DNA of 64,000 nucleotides from Stemphylium vesicarium (GCA_004380135.1 QXCR01000017.1:1-64000), one strand, 5' to 3'; counted from the first letter of the stretch, positions 44,612-57,200 are shown. Numbers and translations: made by a program. The notes: generated by a model from the sequence alone, not told the origin.

Positions 44612-46137
44612 ATGACATCGGCCATGGAGAAGTCGGGAGATCTTCCTATCAGCGAGAAACATGCCACTCCACCGCGTGGTCGTTCTCCAAGACGACGTGT
44701 GTGTGGTGTAGACGACGTCATCTTCTACATTGTGCTCTTGCTTATCGCATTTGTAATATGGTCCTCAGAGATCCGAGCTCTGTTTTCGACGCCTAAGAAA
44801 CACAGCTGTGGGATGCATATGACGGTTGAAGAGAGGGCTGTAAAGATACTCAAGGAAAACCCACTCATTGGTTAGCCTTGTCAGCTGTCTGCATTAGAAC
44901 CGCTACTAATCTTCTCAAGACGGTCATAATGATCTGATGATCTTCATCCGAGGTCAATATCAGAATCACATTTACAACGAGTCTGGCAGCGATTTCGCGG
45001 AGAAGTTTGAGAATGGCGGGCTTGCACAGCACGTTGATATTCCTCGACTCCAGAAAGGAATGCAGGGCGGCGCTTTCTGGAGTGCTTTCTGGCCCTGTCC
45101 CTTGGGTGATGGCACGAACTTCTCCGACGAGAGGTATCATGATAGTAAGCTGGGCCACATATCTTCTTGCACGTCTCAGTGCTAACCAGTCAGTCGTCCA
45201 AGCCACTCTCGGCCAACTCGACCTCTTCAACCGCCTAGGCCAAAGCTTCCCTAAATACTTCACTCCATCGAGCAACAGCGCAGATGCCATCAAAGCTTTC
45301 GAAAAGGGCGACTTCATTGCTCCCGTGATCATCGAGGGCCTTCACCAAATCGGCAACTCCATTTCCAACCTTCGTCTTTACCATCAATTAGGAGTACGCT
45401 ACGCGACACTGACCTGGAACTGCCATAACAAGTATGCCGATGCCGCGGTCGAGACTGCCGCCGACTTCAGTTCCCACATCGCGAAGCCATACTGGAACGG
45501 TCTGAGTCCAGCAGGCCGTGATCTAGTCAAAGAGATGAACCGCCTTGGCATGCTAGTCGATCTCGCTCATGTGAGCCAAGACACCATGCGCGACGTTCTG
45601 GTGGGCAACGGGTCCGGAAATTGGAACGGCAGTCTCGCACCTCCAATCTTCAGCCACAGCTCCGCTCATGCCATCTGTCCCCATCCACGCAATGTACCAG
45701 ACGACGTACTCCAGCTGGTCAAAGAGCGAAATTCTATCGTCATGGTCAACTTCAACCCCGACTTTGTTTCCTGCAAAGCCTCCCAGACGCCCGATTCCTT
45801 CCCAGAGTTTGTTCCGGAAAACAACACTTTGTCACACGTCGTAAGACATATCCGACACATTGGAGAGTTAATTGGATACGATCATGTGGGCATTGGCACG
45901 GATTACGATGGTATTGAGAAGACGCCAGAGGGATTGGAGGATGTATCCAAATTTCCCGACCTTATCGCAGAGTTATTGAGACAGGGAATCAGTGACGAGG
46001 ATGCAGCAAAGATTGCTGGACGCAACTTGCTCAGAGTATGGGGAGAAGCTGACAAGATAGCGAAGGAGCTACAAAAGACCATAGTACCATTGGAAGATGA
46101 GGTACAGAACCAATGGGCAAACCACCGGGAGTTATAG
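44612..46137 (+). CDS. Membrane dipeptidase (renal dipeptidase family M19), type II membrane protein
   Basis: Exons 44612-44870, 44920-45144 and 45194-46137, with two 49-nt introns, give 475 residues. A basic cytosolic start is followed by one membrane helix (about 34-52, VIFYIVLLLIAFVIW), so the enzyme faces the lumen or outside. Zinc ligands of M19 are present: DGHND (His89, Asp91; the first splice falls in this motif), the bridging Glu in APVIIEGLHQIG, His in VDLAHVS, and FSHSSAHAICPHPRN. The substrate Asp is in IGTDYDG. The C-terminal RNLLRVW signature ends the barrel. The family cleaves dipeptides, including those with D- or dehydro-residues. Several N-x-S/T sites suggest N-glycosylation. 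Some fungal M19 enzymes sit in gliotoxin-like clusters, but none of those other genes is here, so a general role is likelier. Confidence 0.94.
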
Positions 46138-46681
46138 ACTTCTATTGCACGTCAATATACATCTTGCAAATGAATAGAAATCGATCTAGATGGCACTTTG
46201 TGGCTTCTATAATGTGCGCTTGACCGGGACACCGAGACGCCGAGAGCGGCACTTACCCGTTCCGAACCCCCCGACTCTCATCTTGCACATGAAGGCGTTG
46301 AGCGTCATTGGCAAATATGCCTAGCAGAATCGTTTGTTCAAAGAACGTGACTTCCGTAATATGGTACGCAGGATGATGAAGCGGACGGTAAGTGGCTGAG
46401 CTCCCCACTCTGCAGGGCAGCATCACACCACATTTCGGGTGCCTAGCTCTTGGCGGCGTACAACAACATGCGACTCTAGGTGAGCTTAGACACGTGAAAT
46501 GTATATAAAATCACATTTTTACCCACCCTGCTTCTTATTTTACCTTTTCTTATCTGTCTTAACTTTACCTCAAAAACATCTCTCACACTTGCTTTGTGTC
46601 ACCGTCACCCAACTGCCTTACCTACTACCAACATCATCCAAGAACTAGAGAAAGAATCAAACACGCCCCAAGAAAACCACC
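46138..46681. other. Intergenic, 544 bp: dipeptidase 3' region and LDH promoter
   Basis: No supported coding frame. The 180 bases before the LDH ATG are CT-rich with ATATAAAATCAC at 46501-46512, a possible TATA region. Confidence 0.5.
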
Positions 46682-47774
46682 ATGACTCAACCCAAGCTCA
46701 AAACCACAATCGCCATCCTCGGCTGCGGCGACGTGGGCTCCACACTTGCCTACACCCTAATCCTGCAACCCATCTGTTCCGAAGTCATCCTTGTAGACCC
46801 CAAGCAGTCACTCCTCACAGCCCAAGTCCGCGACCTATCCGACGCCACGCACCGCAGCGGTAGCAGTGTCAAGATCCGCGCAGGAACGCACGCAGACGCA
46901 GGCCGAGCCGACATCGTCGTAATAACAGCGGGCGCAAAGCAGAAACCAGGCGAGTCGCGCTTATCACTTCTCAGTCGCAACCTGCACATTCTCGAGAGCA
47001 TCTTCAGTGCCATGGCGCCGATTAGTCCGCATACCATCTTGCTGCTGGTTGCCAATCCAGTGGATATCCTGACGTATTTTGCGAGAAAGATAAGTGGGTT
47101 GCCTGAGAGTCAGGTGTTGGGTACGGGGACGAGTTTGGATTCTGCGAGGTTGAGGGGGTTGTTGGCCGAGGAGGCGGAGGTTGCGCCGAGTAGTATTGAT
47201 GCGTATGTGCTTGGGGAGCATGGGGATAGTCAGTTTGTAAGTCTCCGCTAACCTCTTGCCCTGTCTCCTCCAGAATAGGGAGCAAGAAAGCAGGCAACTG
47301 CGTTTTATACAACATGCATAATACTAATCTCTACAGATCGCCTGGTCCTCTGCCACAATCGGCACAACACCACTCACCCTCGCCCTACCTCCCTCAACCC
47401 TAAACCCCACCCTCAAAGCCAGCATCTCAGAACAAACCCGCGGCGCCGCAGGTTCCATCATCGCTGCGAAAGGCTGCACCTCGTACGGCATCGGCGCCAT
47501 CGCCGCGAGTATCTGCAAGTACATCCTGTTTGACTCACGCTCTGTACGCCCCTTGTCGTTTTACCAACCTGAGCTGGGTTGTTGCTTGAGTATGCCGGCG
47601 GTGGTCGGAAGGAAGGGAATTGTCAAGGCGATGCCGATTCAGCTTGATGAGGGAGAGAGGGCGCAGCTGGAGGCTTGTGCAAACGGACTTAGGGGCGTGA
47701 TTGAGGGCGCAGAGAAGGAGTTGAATGCGGATCGTCTGTTGGAGAAGGCGTTGCAGGAGGATAAGGGGGTGTGA
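46682..47774 (+). CDS. NAD-dependent L-lactate dehydrogenase
   Basis: Exons 46682-47236 and 47337-47774 join over a 100-nt intron to 330 residues; the ATG lies in a Kozak-like CCACCATGA. The Rossmann motif is GCGDVGS (14-20), with Asp39 ending the second strand (NAD rather than NADP). The active-site loop reads ITAGAKQKPGESR: Gln87 occupies the position that is Gln in lactate and Arg in malate dehydrogenases, with catalytic Arg93. Asp153/Arg156 are in LDSARLR and the proton-relay His180 in LGEHGDS. This predicts pyruvate/lactate interconversion in the cytosol. Such LDH genes are patchy in filamentous ascomycetes and resemble bacterial/animal LDH, so horizontal origin is possible but not shown; the spliceosomal intron argues against a recent bacterial arrival. 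It converges on the RRM-like gene with 243 bp between stops. Confidence 0.92.
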
Positions 47775-48017
47775 AGGAGGAAGACATGACGTGTTCAGGA
47801 TGCCTGTGTGTGAATTGAACAAAGCATTAACTTTTATGGAGTTGTATGGAGTTTCATTGCAAGCTATCTAGCAGAGCTGGTGGCCTTGGGGTTTGGGAAT
47901 AGTTGGGCCACCAGGTCCGGCCGGCTACTTAGTAGGCATACTACCTGGAATGATTACAACACACCGTCGTCCCATAATCATACCTCTTATATGCAATCAG
48001 CCAGCGTCTCATTTCAA

Positions 48018-49479
48018 TCACTTCACTGCCAACTTGATCTTCACCGCTAATCCAAAGATGCCTCCGGTGTCAAAGGATGCACGGACCGCAGTCTTTCTAG
48101 AATACATGTCGATATACGCTGTCTGCGTCCTCTTGACTGGACCGCGTTCGGGCAGAATGATAATATCGCGCCTATGTATACCTGAGTTAATGCCTGGTCT
48201 CTCCCGGGAAAGCTACGAACAAACTTACATATCCCATTTGTACTCAGAGAAGAATATGCGGATGGCTTCTTCATCAACACCAGCAGCGAGGTTGGAGACG
48301 GTAAGACGACATGGGAAACTCTTCTTCTCATCGATTGCACGGTACTTCTTTTCCTCCTCTTCAACGTATGCGATAGTAGCATCGAGCTTTTCGTTCTCGC
48401 TCTTGACCATTTGTTCACTCTCTTGTTTGTCCCGATAGGCGTCTGCGGCACTGCTGAACAGATACTTGCACCAGCCATCAACCTCTTCCCACCTGTAACC
48501 ACCGCGCTCCATCATAAGCGCCAGAACGTACGGGATGACCTCTGGTTCAAGCGTGTTAACTGTTGCGGGCTGGGTTTGTGTTTGGCTCGCTGTATCTGCG
48601 TCGCCAGTAACAAATGCCGGCAAGCTAGAAGATAGTAGCATAGTCGCCAATCTGCCACGGAGGGTTTCAAGGTCATCATCTTCAACAGGCTCTTGATCTG
48701 AAGCTTGCTTAATCCGCCCAATATCTGCAAGCATGACTTTTGGATCGTCGAGGCTGTCAATATCATTTGGATGATTGCCTGGATGCTTCGCAGTCGAAGA
48801 AAGTTGGTTAATTTCTTCCAGCATCTCCTTTGGATCGTCTGCAATATGAGACATCTTCACAGGGGATGCCGAAGACCCCATCTCAGCCAACAATTGTGCC
48901 AGATATCGGTCTTCGTTCTCTTCCTCAGTACTCCGGTCGGGATATTTCTTTGCCTTCTCAAGCTCTGAAAGCATCTTTCGAGGATCGTCCACATCGTCCG
49001 AGTCGTAGCCGCCGGGCAAGAAGACCTGTACGTCCGCATCCCCTGCATGCAAATTAGCTCAATCGGCTTTCCTGATTTCCGTGAAGATGCTTACCAGATA
49101 CTGTCGCAGTGAGTGTGGCCTCCGACGGCCCATCACTAGCAGTGTCTTCGAAACCTTCCTGACCTTGATTCAACCCCATGTCGCTATCGTCAGACTCGTG
49201 GGTGGCTGGTAGCTCATTTCGAAAGGTGGTAGCATGCATTGTAGATGCTGCCTTCAGAGACATGCTTCTCCGGACTTGCAGTTCTTCTTCGCGACGCCGA
49301 CTAGCTTTGGCCAAGGTATCTGTGATGCTTGCGAATTGACGGTTGAGCAGACCTGTCGTCACATTGGGCGTGAACCGAGATCGACGCTCTGTCGTCACTG
49401 TTGGGAAGAGGGCCTTCGCAGCTGCCTCCTCCTTCTGTTGGCGCCGGCGTTGCCGAGCAACCTTGTTGCGCTTCGTCAT
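48018..49479 (-). CDS. Acidic protein with three DDPxxML repeats and a C-terminal RRM-like domain, 450 aa
   Basis: Exons 49479-49095, 49042-48229 and 48171-48018, with introns of 52 and 57 nt, give 450 residues. The N-terminus is strongly basic (KRNKVARQRRRQQKEE), a likely nuclear or nucleolar signal. The middle holds three related segments: DDPRKMLSELEKAKKYP, DDPKEMLEEINQLSSTAKHP and DDPKVMLADIGRIKQA (about residues 148-240), each predicted as a helix after an acidic cap. A Trp-rich helical part (GGYRWEEVDGWCKYLF) and a coiled coil (KYRAIDEKK) follow. The end (FPCRLTVSNLAAGVDEEAIRIFFSEY, then RDIIILPER, TQTAYIDM) has the beta-alpha-beta order of an RRM; RNP1 is weak. I do not know the family. 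RNA or ribosome-related function is a guess from the basic start and the RRM-like fold. Confidence 0.82.
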
Positions 49480-50170
49480 GATTACTGAGATGGCCTTCTT
49501 GATTGCGAGTTTCCAAACGAACCGGAGCTGAATAATCGGAATCTCGGACTGAGCTGCTGCAGATAGTGGGAAAAGAGGCTAGGGGCGTGCCTGCTCAGTT
49601 GGTGAGGTGAGCCCGACCGACAGTCGCCAGTATGCTTCTGACGGGCTCCTTTGCTGCGATTTGGTGGTTTGACGAGGTTTCAATTGAGCCGCGTGCGACG
49701 AGAGCAAGAGTGTCCCGCATGGTTGTTTCGTTGTACCGTGACAAACGGGAAGGCATTACCAAAGCCGAGCCTACACCCCAAAATCATCTCAAGTCTCTTT
49801 GGACCGCAGTGCAGTGCAGTCATCATGACACAAGGAAGGAAGGAAGGAAGGAAGGAAGGAAGGAAGGAAGGAAGGAAGGAAGGAAGGAAGGAAGGAAGGA
49901 AGGAAGGAAGGAAGAAGAACAACTGGGGAAGAACTGTGACTAGGAATTAAAAAACATATTTCCTGGCATCCTTTTGTGCCTTACGTTAACCATATTCAAG
50001 GATTATCTTATATGAATTCCACCAGATTGATCATAAGATGCTGACGGCTTCCGGGTATTAGGCATGATAAAAGGGAAACAGAACAGGTAAGACCTACTCA
50101 ACCTTGGCCCACCCTTTTCAGCGTGGAAATTTTCTATCCAAAAGCTCACTCTCCCGAAGCGGTCTTGAGC
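49480..50170. other. Intergenic, 691 bp, with a GGAA microsatellite
   Basis: Promoter side of the RRM-like gene on the left and 3' region of SHR3 on the right. Apart from the GGAA tract no gene or motif is seen. Confidence 0.6.
49832..49914. repeat. Uninterrupted (GGAA)n microsatellite, about 20 copies
   Basis: An 83-bp perfect tetranucleotide run, about 350 bp upstream of the RRM-like gene's start codon. Long perfect runs mutate fast and could vary between strains. Confidence 0.97.
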
Positions 50171-50865
50171 TTACTGCTTCTTCTTCCCCGCGCCCTTCTT
50201 CTCCTCAGCCATGCGCTCAAATTCCCGGATTTCCTTCTCTTCAGCCCTCTTAGCATACCACTGCCCCGCCTGCAGCACCAGCACACCGACGAGGACAAGT
50301 GCCAGAATAGTGTTACTAGCCGCAAATACCCTAAGCGTGTCTTCCCTCGAGATGTAGTCACTCATGTCTTCCTCGCTAATCTCTCCTGGGGCAGCCTTGT
50401 CCATCTCTCCGTAAATACCGGCCGTCACGACCCGGAATCCCTTGACAATGTTGGTCAGGTAGACGGTGATACCAGCCATGTAGAGGACGAGAGATGCACC
50501 GTCGAAGAGCATGTTGGCCTGGTTGGGCTTGAACAGCTTGATGAGGAAGCCGAGAAGGCCGGTGCCGATGGCTAGATTGAGGATGCGCGAGACGATGGGA
50601 GGAGACGCATAGAGGAACTTGATGTGCGATTCTAGAATATCGAAGTAGGACGCGCGGTCAATGGGCGTAGTCCATAGCACATTGTAGTCATATGGGAGCT
50701 GCGCGAAGAGGATGCCGAGAAAGAAACATGTCGCTATGTGTTCGTTAGCTGCTGCCTTGTGCGCAGAATCGAGGCTCGCGTGAGTGGGCTGAAGCGGAAA
50801 TGAGGGGTGCACCTACGTCCGACCACCATGAACTGCGCAAAATTGTTTGCTGCGCCCTGAGCCAT
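50171..50865 (-). CDS. shr3: Shr3, ER packaging chaperone for amino-acid permeases
   Basis: Exons 50865-50817 and 50733-50171 join over an 83-nt intron to 203 residues (yeast Shr3 is 210). The junction restores QFMVVGPTCFFLGILFAQLPYDYNVLW, the family signature in the first membrane helix. Further helices follow (about 66-85, 98-118, 152-172) and a Lys/Glu-rich cytosolic tail ends GAGKKKQ, a dilysine-type ER retrieval signal. The protein is an ER membrane chaperone needed for permeases to fold and enter COPII vesicles, so it limits amino-acid uptake. No anomaly. Confidence 0.93.
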
Positions 50866-51408
50866 GTTTGCGATGTGGGATTGAAGGCGAAATCTAGTGC
50901 ATGCGCGACTGCTGGAGGGTGGAGGAGAGGCAAAGCGGAAGCTGGCGCAAGCTTATCGTCGTCGTTTACTAACCGCGGGCGCAAGAATCGTAGTTGGAGG
51001 TAACCTCTTTTAGAAGGTAATACCGGAGACGAGGCTCGGGAGGAAGAAATTCACTCGAGAAGCGTGCAAATTAGAATGCTAGAGGAAACATGCTATCGTA
51101 GCTGCGTGAAACTCTCCCACTTTTTGGTACCGACCCCGCGAGGGTTCACGCACCCATGATGCTTGCCTGCAGGTGCGTGCCTTGGCATGTGACAGCATAG
51201 TTGTTGCACGGGACAGTCATTCAGACGTTACAATTACACATGCGATAAAATCATGGCTTCATTGTGAGCTATATGCCAACTTAAAAGTAGCTGCAAATAG
51301 AGTAGACATGCACTAAGCGTCGCTCGGATATCCAACGCCTTCATACGCCGTACCCAGAAACTCCCACTTCCACTTCCACTGCCACCATTTTCCTCACTCG
51401 CCCGTAAT
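50866..51408. other. Intergenic, 543 bp: SHR3 promoter and MCM7 3' region
   Basis: No supported gene. The minus-strand frame that continues beyond the MCM7 exon end at 51552 into this DNA is intron and untranslated sequence. Confidence 0.6.
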
Positions 51409-53988
51409 CTAAAAATCATTGTCGGCATCCATGTCCTCGTCGTCCTCACCAGCTTCGATGAAGACAAGTCGTGTGCCTTCTCCGGTTGTTTGCCAGACCT
51501 TTTCCAGCATGTTAGCAAACGGTGCAATACGTTTTGCCTAGGAAAACTTACATCGAGCATGGCGTATTCATCAATAGCCGACTCAAACTGATCAGCAGTG
51601 AAGCCCTTTGCCAACACTCGCTCCCTGACTCTGCGGAGATCAAGTTCACCCCTGGTACCATCGCCAACAGCAGCTGCACCACTAGCCTCCATAGACTTGA
51701 TGAGGTGGTAAATCTTACTGCTGGGTGTGTGGTCATCCCTACGGTTCTCGTCGGCGTACAGACTGGCCTTGCTGACCTCTGTAAGACGCAGAGCCTCGTC
51801 GACGTCCTCGGAGATGACCTGCTCGGCAAATCGTAGACGTGCCAAAGCCTGGGCAAGACGAAGTACACCAAGAAGCGTACGCGGCGAAGTATGTGTGAAG
51901 GCCTTTTTGTTGCCGTCATCGCGCTTCTGTTGCTGTCGCATGCGGACGTAGGCGCCTACCATGTAGTCCGAGACCTCCTTGGGCACAGTTGGTCGATAAG
52001 ACCTAGCACGGGCAACCCATTGTCGCACTTCGGCAGGGCTAAAGATGATGCCTCCGGGGGCTTCGGGATGAGCGTTGTGCATATGAACGTGGGTAACGTG
52101 GCGGGCGAGCTCTTCGTCCGAGTCTCGCGCAGGAGTATCAAGGATCAGGAAGAGAACGTCGAAACGAGACAAGAGAGCGGCAGGAAGATTAATGTTCTCA
52201 ATGGGCGACAGGCGAGGATTGTAGCGGCCGTACAACGGGTTGGCAGCAGCAAGAATCGATGTGCGGGCGTTCAAGGTGGTCGTGATACCAGCCTTACTGA
52301 TGGAAATGGTCTGTTGCTCCATGACTTCGTGGATGGCTGTTCGGTCGCTGTCGTCCATCTTGTCAAATTCATCAATGCAGCACATGCCGTTGTCAGCCAA
52401 GACAAGAGCACCTCCTTCAAGAACCATCTCGTCTGTCACTGGGTCGCGCATGACAGCCGCAGTCAGACCTACACCACTGCTACCACGACCAGTCGTGTAA
52501 ACACCACGAGGCGCAACCTTGGTGATGTACTTGAGCAATTGGGACTTGGCTACACCAGGATCACCCATCAAGCAAACGTTGATATCACCACGAATGCGCA
52601 TACCGTCACCGACCTCCTTTGTAACACCGCCGATAAGCTGGAGGAGAAGCGCCTTCTTGACATCGACATGACCGAAAATCTCTGGCGCGATGGATCGTGA
52701 CAAGTACTCGTACAGTTGACCAGTCCTTTCAAGCTCGTTCATCCTTCGCAGGGTTGGCTGGGCAAGCACAATATCGTCATAGGCCTTCTTGTGTTGCAGA
52801 ACGTGTTGTGCTTCGAGGTAGGTATCGGTAAGGAGACCGGCGCGGATTGCCTTGAATCCGGTGTATGGGGTTGGGAGGAAGATACCAGTGCAATCGATGA
52901 CATCTCCAGGATTGATCTGGCGAACCAAAGCACCGTGGCAGTGAATGGTGAGCTGTCTAGGAATGTGGCCGACGGGCACCTGATCAGCCATCTCCTGGAT
53001 CTTGACTTCCTGGAACGGCAGGAATTTAGATGCGCGAGTAGACAGGAACAACTGTCCCTTTGTCTTGTTGCTCTTGCACTCGTCCGATGGACACTCAACG
53101 AGCGGGGTGAACTGCTTGGTAGTCACGGGCTGGAAGACTTCGCTACCGCAGCGATCACAAGAGTAGGCATTTACTAGGACCGCAGGTTTGACATCGGACA
53201 CCCTTGTTGCGATTCCGCGGACTGTGATGAGGTGGCCGAGGTGTTCTCCGCGGACGTTGCGAACAGCCAGTGCCTTGAGAACGCGCTGGCTGCTGGCGCC
53301 AGACGGTACTCTGGGCTTGAAGTTGAGTGTGTAGCGTCGTGTCAAGGCTGGGGGGAACATTGACTCTGGGGCAGCCTGTGCGGTGTCGTCAACGCCTTGT
53401 AGCTCCTGCATCCTTTCGTTGCGCTTCGAGCGCTGGGTCATGATGACGTCGAGCACATCGTCTTTGAAGCTGCGCATTGTTAGTCTCTATCCCGCAGTAT
53501 CTCAGGGGTGGCGTACTTTAGCTCCCTGGTCGGTGGTGGGAGACACTTGTCGACAGCGCGCGAGAAGATCTCGATGTAATGATGCGCATTGCGTTCAATC
53601 GAGTCTATCAACCTGTAGTTGTGCTCTTCGTCTGTGGTCGCCTTCTCAAAGGCCTCAACATCGTTCAAGTCTATTTGTATCTCGTCTCGCTCGCGATTGG
53701 AGACTTCCTGGAGCTGGTTCATGTATTTTAGCTTCGACTTGGATTGCGCTCCGTTGGCAGCGGGGCCATCCGAGTCGTCGACCATGTCGTCTTCTTCGTC
53801 GCCATTTCCGTTGAGGTTCAGGCCCTGGAGCTGGTCTGCAGCTTCGGTGGAGGTGGACTTGTAGTTTTTGAGAAAGTCGACGAATGCAGCTATGCGCTGT
53901 TAGCAAGGGCCCACGGTATTTTGCGCCAGGTACACAAACCTTCCTGCTCTTCGTAGTTGACGGGCGCACTCGTAGTAAGCAGCGCCAT
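51409..53988 (-). CDS. mcm7: DNA replication licensing factor MCM7
   Basis: Exons 53988-53940, 53889-53517, 53469-51552 and 51498-51409, with introns of 50, 47 and 53 nt, give 809 residues, the usual length. The N-terminal domain carries a zinc site (Cys245, 248, 267, 272; CDRCGSEVFQP then CPSDEC). The AAA+ core has Walker A GDPGVAKS (about 443-450), Walker B CCIDEFDKM (about 501-509) and the arginine finger region LSRFD. GSEVFQPV and the FKDDVLDVIM segment identify MCM7 among the six paralogues. The protein is a subunit of the Mcm2-7 replicative helicase. The last intron (GTAAGT, GCTAAC) removes a frame that otherwise runs on out of phase; the true end is EDDEDMDADNDF. It shares a 281-bp divergent promoter with PEX1. 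Confidence 0.97.
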
Positions 53989-54269
53989 GGTGTCTAAAAA
54001 TGCAAACAACTACAAGAGAAGGTCGTCAACGGCGTGTTTGTCTCGTGACAATAGTAGCGGGGAGGATGCGCGGGAGCAAAATTGGGGCTGGTCGCGTTGC
54101 AGCTGGAGCGCGTCAACCCGCGTTTCCAGGGCAGTGGAGCGATTGGCCGGCTTTGGATCTGCCGCCCGCCACCGCCTTGGGGCCCATCGGCGCCGACGAC
54201 CTCGGCTCGCGCTGGAAGCTCTGGCTATGCGGAAGCTGTTGCTGTGATTCTCCATTCTCGACAATCATC
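53989..54269. promoter_or_regulatory. Divergent promoter of MCM7 and PEX1 (281 bp)
   Basis: GC-rich DNA between two start codons. A CGCGTT core (AACCCGCGTTTCC, 54116-54128) resembles a degenerate MluI cell-cycle box, which would suit MCM7, but a perfect ACGCGT is absent. Confidence 0.45.
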
Positions 54270-57200
54270 ATGCCGCCCAAGAAGCCCGCCGGGAACGCCG
54301 TCCAGGCCGAGGTCGCCTTGCAGCAGTCGCTCAAGAACTGCCTGGTCAACCTGCCGTCTTCGCTGGTTTCGGTGCTCGTGAACGCCAACACTGTACGGGA
54401 TATGTTCCATCAACACCGCACCCGATGCTGACAGCACGCCCAGGTCGCCCAGAATGTCGTCGTCGAGCTCTCGTATCGCCAACCTCCCCCTCCGGGCGCT
54501 TCGGACAACAGGAATGCTGCACCCAAATCAGTCTTTGTGGGATGGACGGGCATGCAGAGCAAGCGCCGGATTGCGCCCGTGGTCGGAAGAGACGGACTGC
54601 GAGGCAGCCCAGCCGTCAGCCAGCAAGACCTGCCTGCAGTCGAGGTAGACGCTACATTCGCTCGCCTGATTGGTCTTCAAGAGGGACAGAAAGTGGGCAT
54701 CATACTGCATCTGGATCCTCCTCAGGCGCATACCATCAACATCGAGCCCTTGACCCCTGTCGACTGGGAGATGATCGAGCTGCATGCCCAATTCCTCGAA
54801 CTAAACTTCCTCTCCCAGATCCGCGCGCTGCCAAACCCGCAGGCCCAGTCGCCGCACCCTCTGACGCTCCATCTATCCCCTACCACGACCGCAAACATCA
54901 TAGTCACTTCCATCGCCCCTGCGCCGCAGAACACATCACTCTTTGTAAAGATTTCCCCCGACGCTGAAGTCATCGTTGCGCCCAAGACACGACAGAAGGA
55001 GAGGACTTCGACACGGGAAAGCAGGAGTGTCGGCGCGGCTTCGAGAAAGAGTGGAAAGAGCAGCGCAAGTACGGTCCGCCGACGCAGCGGTCGCGACGAT
55101 GCTGCGAGCAAGGGTGTCGTGTTCTTGCGTGGCGTCGATCGGAGCGTGGCCCAGGAGTGGTTCGACGAGGAAGAGGACGCTGAGGCCGAGGGCTTGAAGG
55201 TCTGGGTAGACAAGGACGTGCTCCTCACAAAAGCGCTGAGAGGCGCTAATTGGGTTTCCGTGGCCGTCATCAAGCCTGCAGGACTCCAGGAGCCCGTCGA
55301 TATGTCCAAGGAGCAGGAGCAGGAGAAGCCTGCGGCTCGCGTGGTAGCAAGAATCCTGACATGGGAGGATGCCCCAGACAGCCGCCATGTAGCGCTTTCG
55401 ACCGACCTCTGCCACGTTCTGGGCTTCGAGAAATTCGTAGGTGGACTTGTCCGGATCGAGGGTGCTCCTGCCCAAACACCTAAACCTCCAGCCATGAAGC
55501 CCCAGGGTACGAAAGAGTCGAGGGAGCCTGTCGTAAAGTCAGTCAAGATTGTACCATTCGCCACAGTAGCTTCACTGAGCAATGCATCGCTAAAGTTTGG
55601 CGGTGAATCTAAGCAGGATCAGGAGAACGCCATACAGAAGATCAAAACTACATACGGGAAGAAGAATGGTATTCTGGATGGGCCCATCACAGACGGCATG
55701 ATACTCCCACCAACCAAAGATTCTGAGCTCGGCTGGCAGGGGGGCATTATGAAATTTGATCCACCTTCGATTACTACTGGAGTGTCCTGGGTCCTCTTCC
55801 CTGAGAGGAAACCGCCGCTTGAGCTTGGTCCAGAGGTTTCGGTACCATCGAGCTGGGCCAAAGGCTGGCAACAAGGCGACCCGCTACCTGAAACCCCAGC
55901 AAAACTGGTCGGCATTGATCCTCTCATTGAACAATTAAGGTCGCACCTGACGCATAATTCGTCAGTACTCCTTACTGGAGGTCTAGGGGCAGGAAAGTCC
56001 GAATGTGCTCAGCTGCTTGCTTATCAGCTTCGCACTGAGTACCTGTTCAACACCATCTACTTCCCGTGTCGCAAGTTGGTGACGGATGAGACGCGAGTTA
56101 CAACCATCAAAGAAACCCTCAACCGGTTGTTCGCATCAGCGTCGTGGGGTGCAAGAGGCGGCGGAAACGCTGTCGTCATCCTAGACGACCTCGACAAGTT
56201 ATGCCCTGTGGAGACTGAACTCCAGGTTGGCAATGACAACGGTCGAAGCCGGCAAGTCAGTGAGTGTCTGATCAACATTGTCCGGCAATACTGCTCCATG
56301 GACTCTGGTGTAGTGCTGCTCGCAACGGCACAAGGTAAAGAAGCGCTGAACAACGTCATTGTTGGAGGTCATATTGTTCGAGAAATCGTCAGTCTGAAGG
56401 CACCCAACAAGGACGGCAGGAGAAAGGTTCTCGAGATGTTAGCTTTCAAGGATGCGAAAGCAGAGCCTACAGAGCAAGTCAATGGTCACGCCTTCCCGGC
56501 TTCCCCATCGACCAGTCGGCCAAGCACTGCTCACCGTAGTCAGGCTAGCGTCGACAGCATACCACAAGCATCTTCCGAAGAGTATGGGTTCACTGTCGAC
56601 TCATCTATCGATTTTCTCGATCTTGCTGGGCAGACGGACGGCTACATGCCTGGTGACCTTGTCCTGTTAACTTCACGTGCACGCAACGAAGCACTCATTC
56701 GCTCCGTCACGTCAACATCGCCTACCGTCTCTCTCACACGAGAAGATTATACCCAGGCCCTTTCAGGCTTTACACCCGCCTCGCTACGAAATGTCACTTT
56801 GCAGTCTAGTACCACAAAGTGGGATTCGATAGGTGGTTTACATACGACGCGGCAAGTCCTCCTCGAAACACTCCAATACCCCACCACGTACGCCCCCATC
56901 TTCGCGAAATGTCCACTTCGTCTCCGATCAGGTCTCCTTCTTTACGGATACCCCGGATGCGGCAAGACGCTCCTCGCCTCTGCCGTAGCAGGTGAATGCG
57001 GCCTGAACTTCATTTCGGTCAAGGGTCCAGAAATCCTGAACAAGTACATTGGCGCGTCTGAGAAGTCTGTGCGTGATCTCTTTGAACGAGCAGAAGCAGC
57101 GCGACCCTGCGTTCTATTCTTCGACGAATTCGACTCCATTGCACCAAAGCGTGGCCATGACTCTACAGGCGTCACGGACCGTGTGGTCAACCAACTGCTC

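Noticed and set aside
46682..47774. Malate dehydrogenase as the identity of the NAD-dependent dehydrogenase
   Set aside because: The substrate-loop residue is Gln in AGAKQKPGESR, diagnostic for lactate dehydrogenase; MDH has Arg there.
37333..49914. CRISPR-like or structured arrays at the microsatellites
   Set aside because: They are simple tetranucleotide tandem runs without spacers, in a eukaryotic genome.
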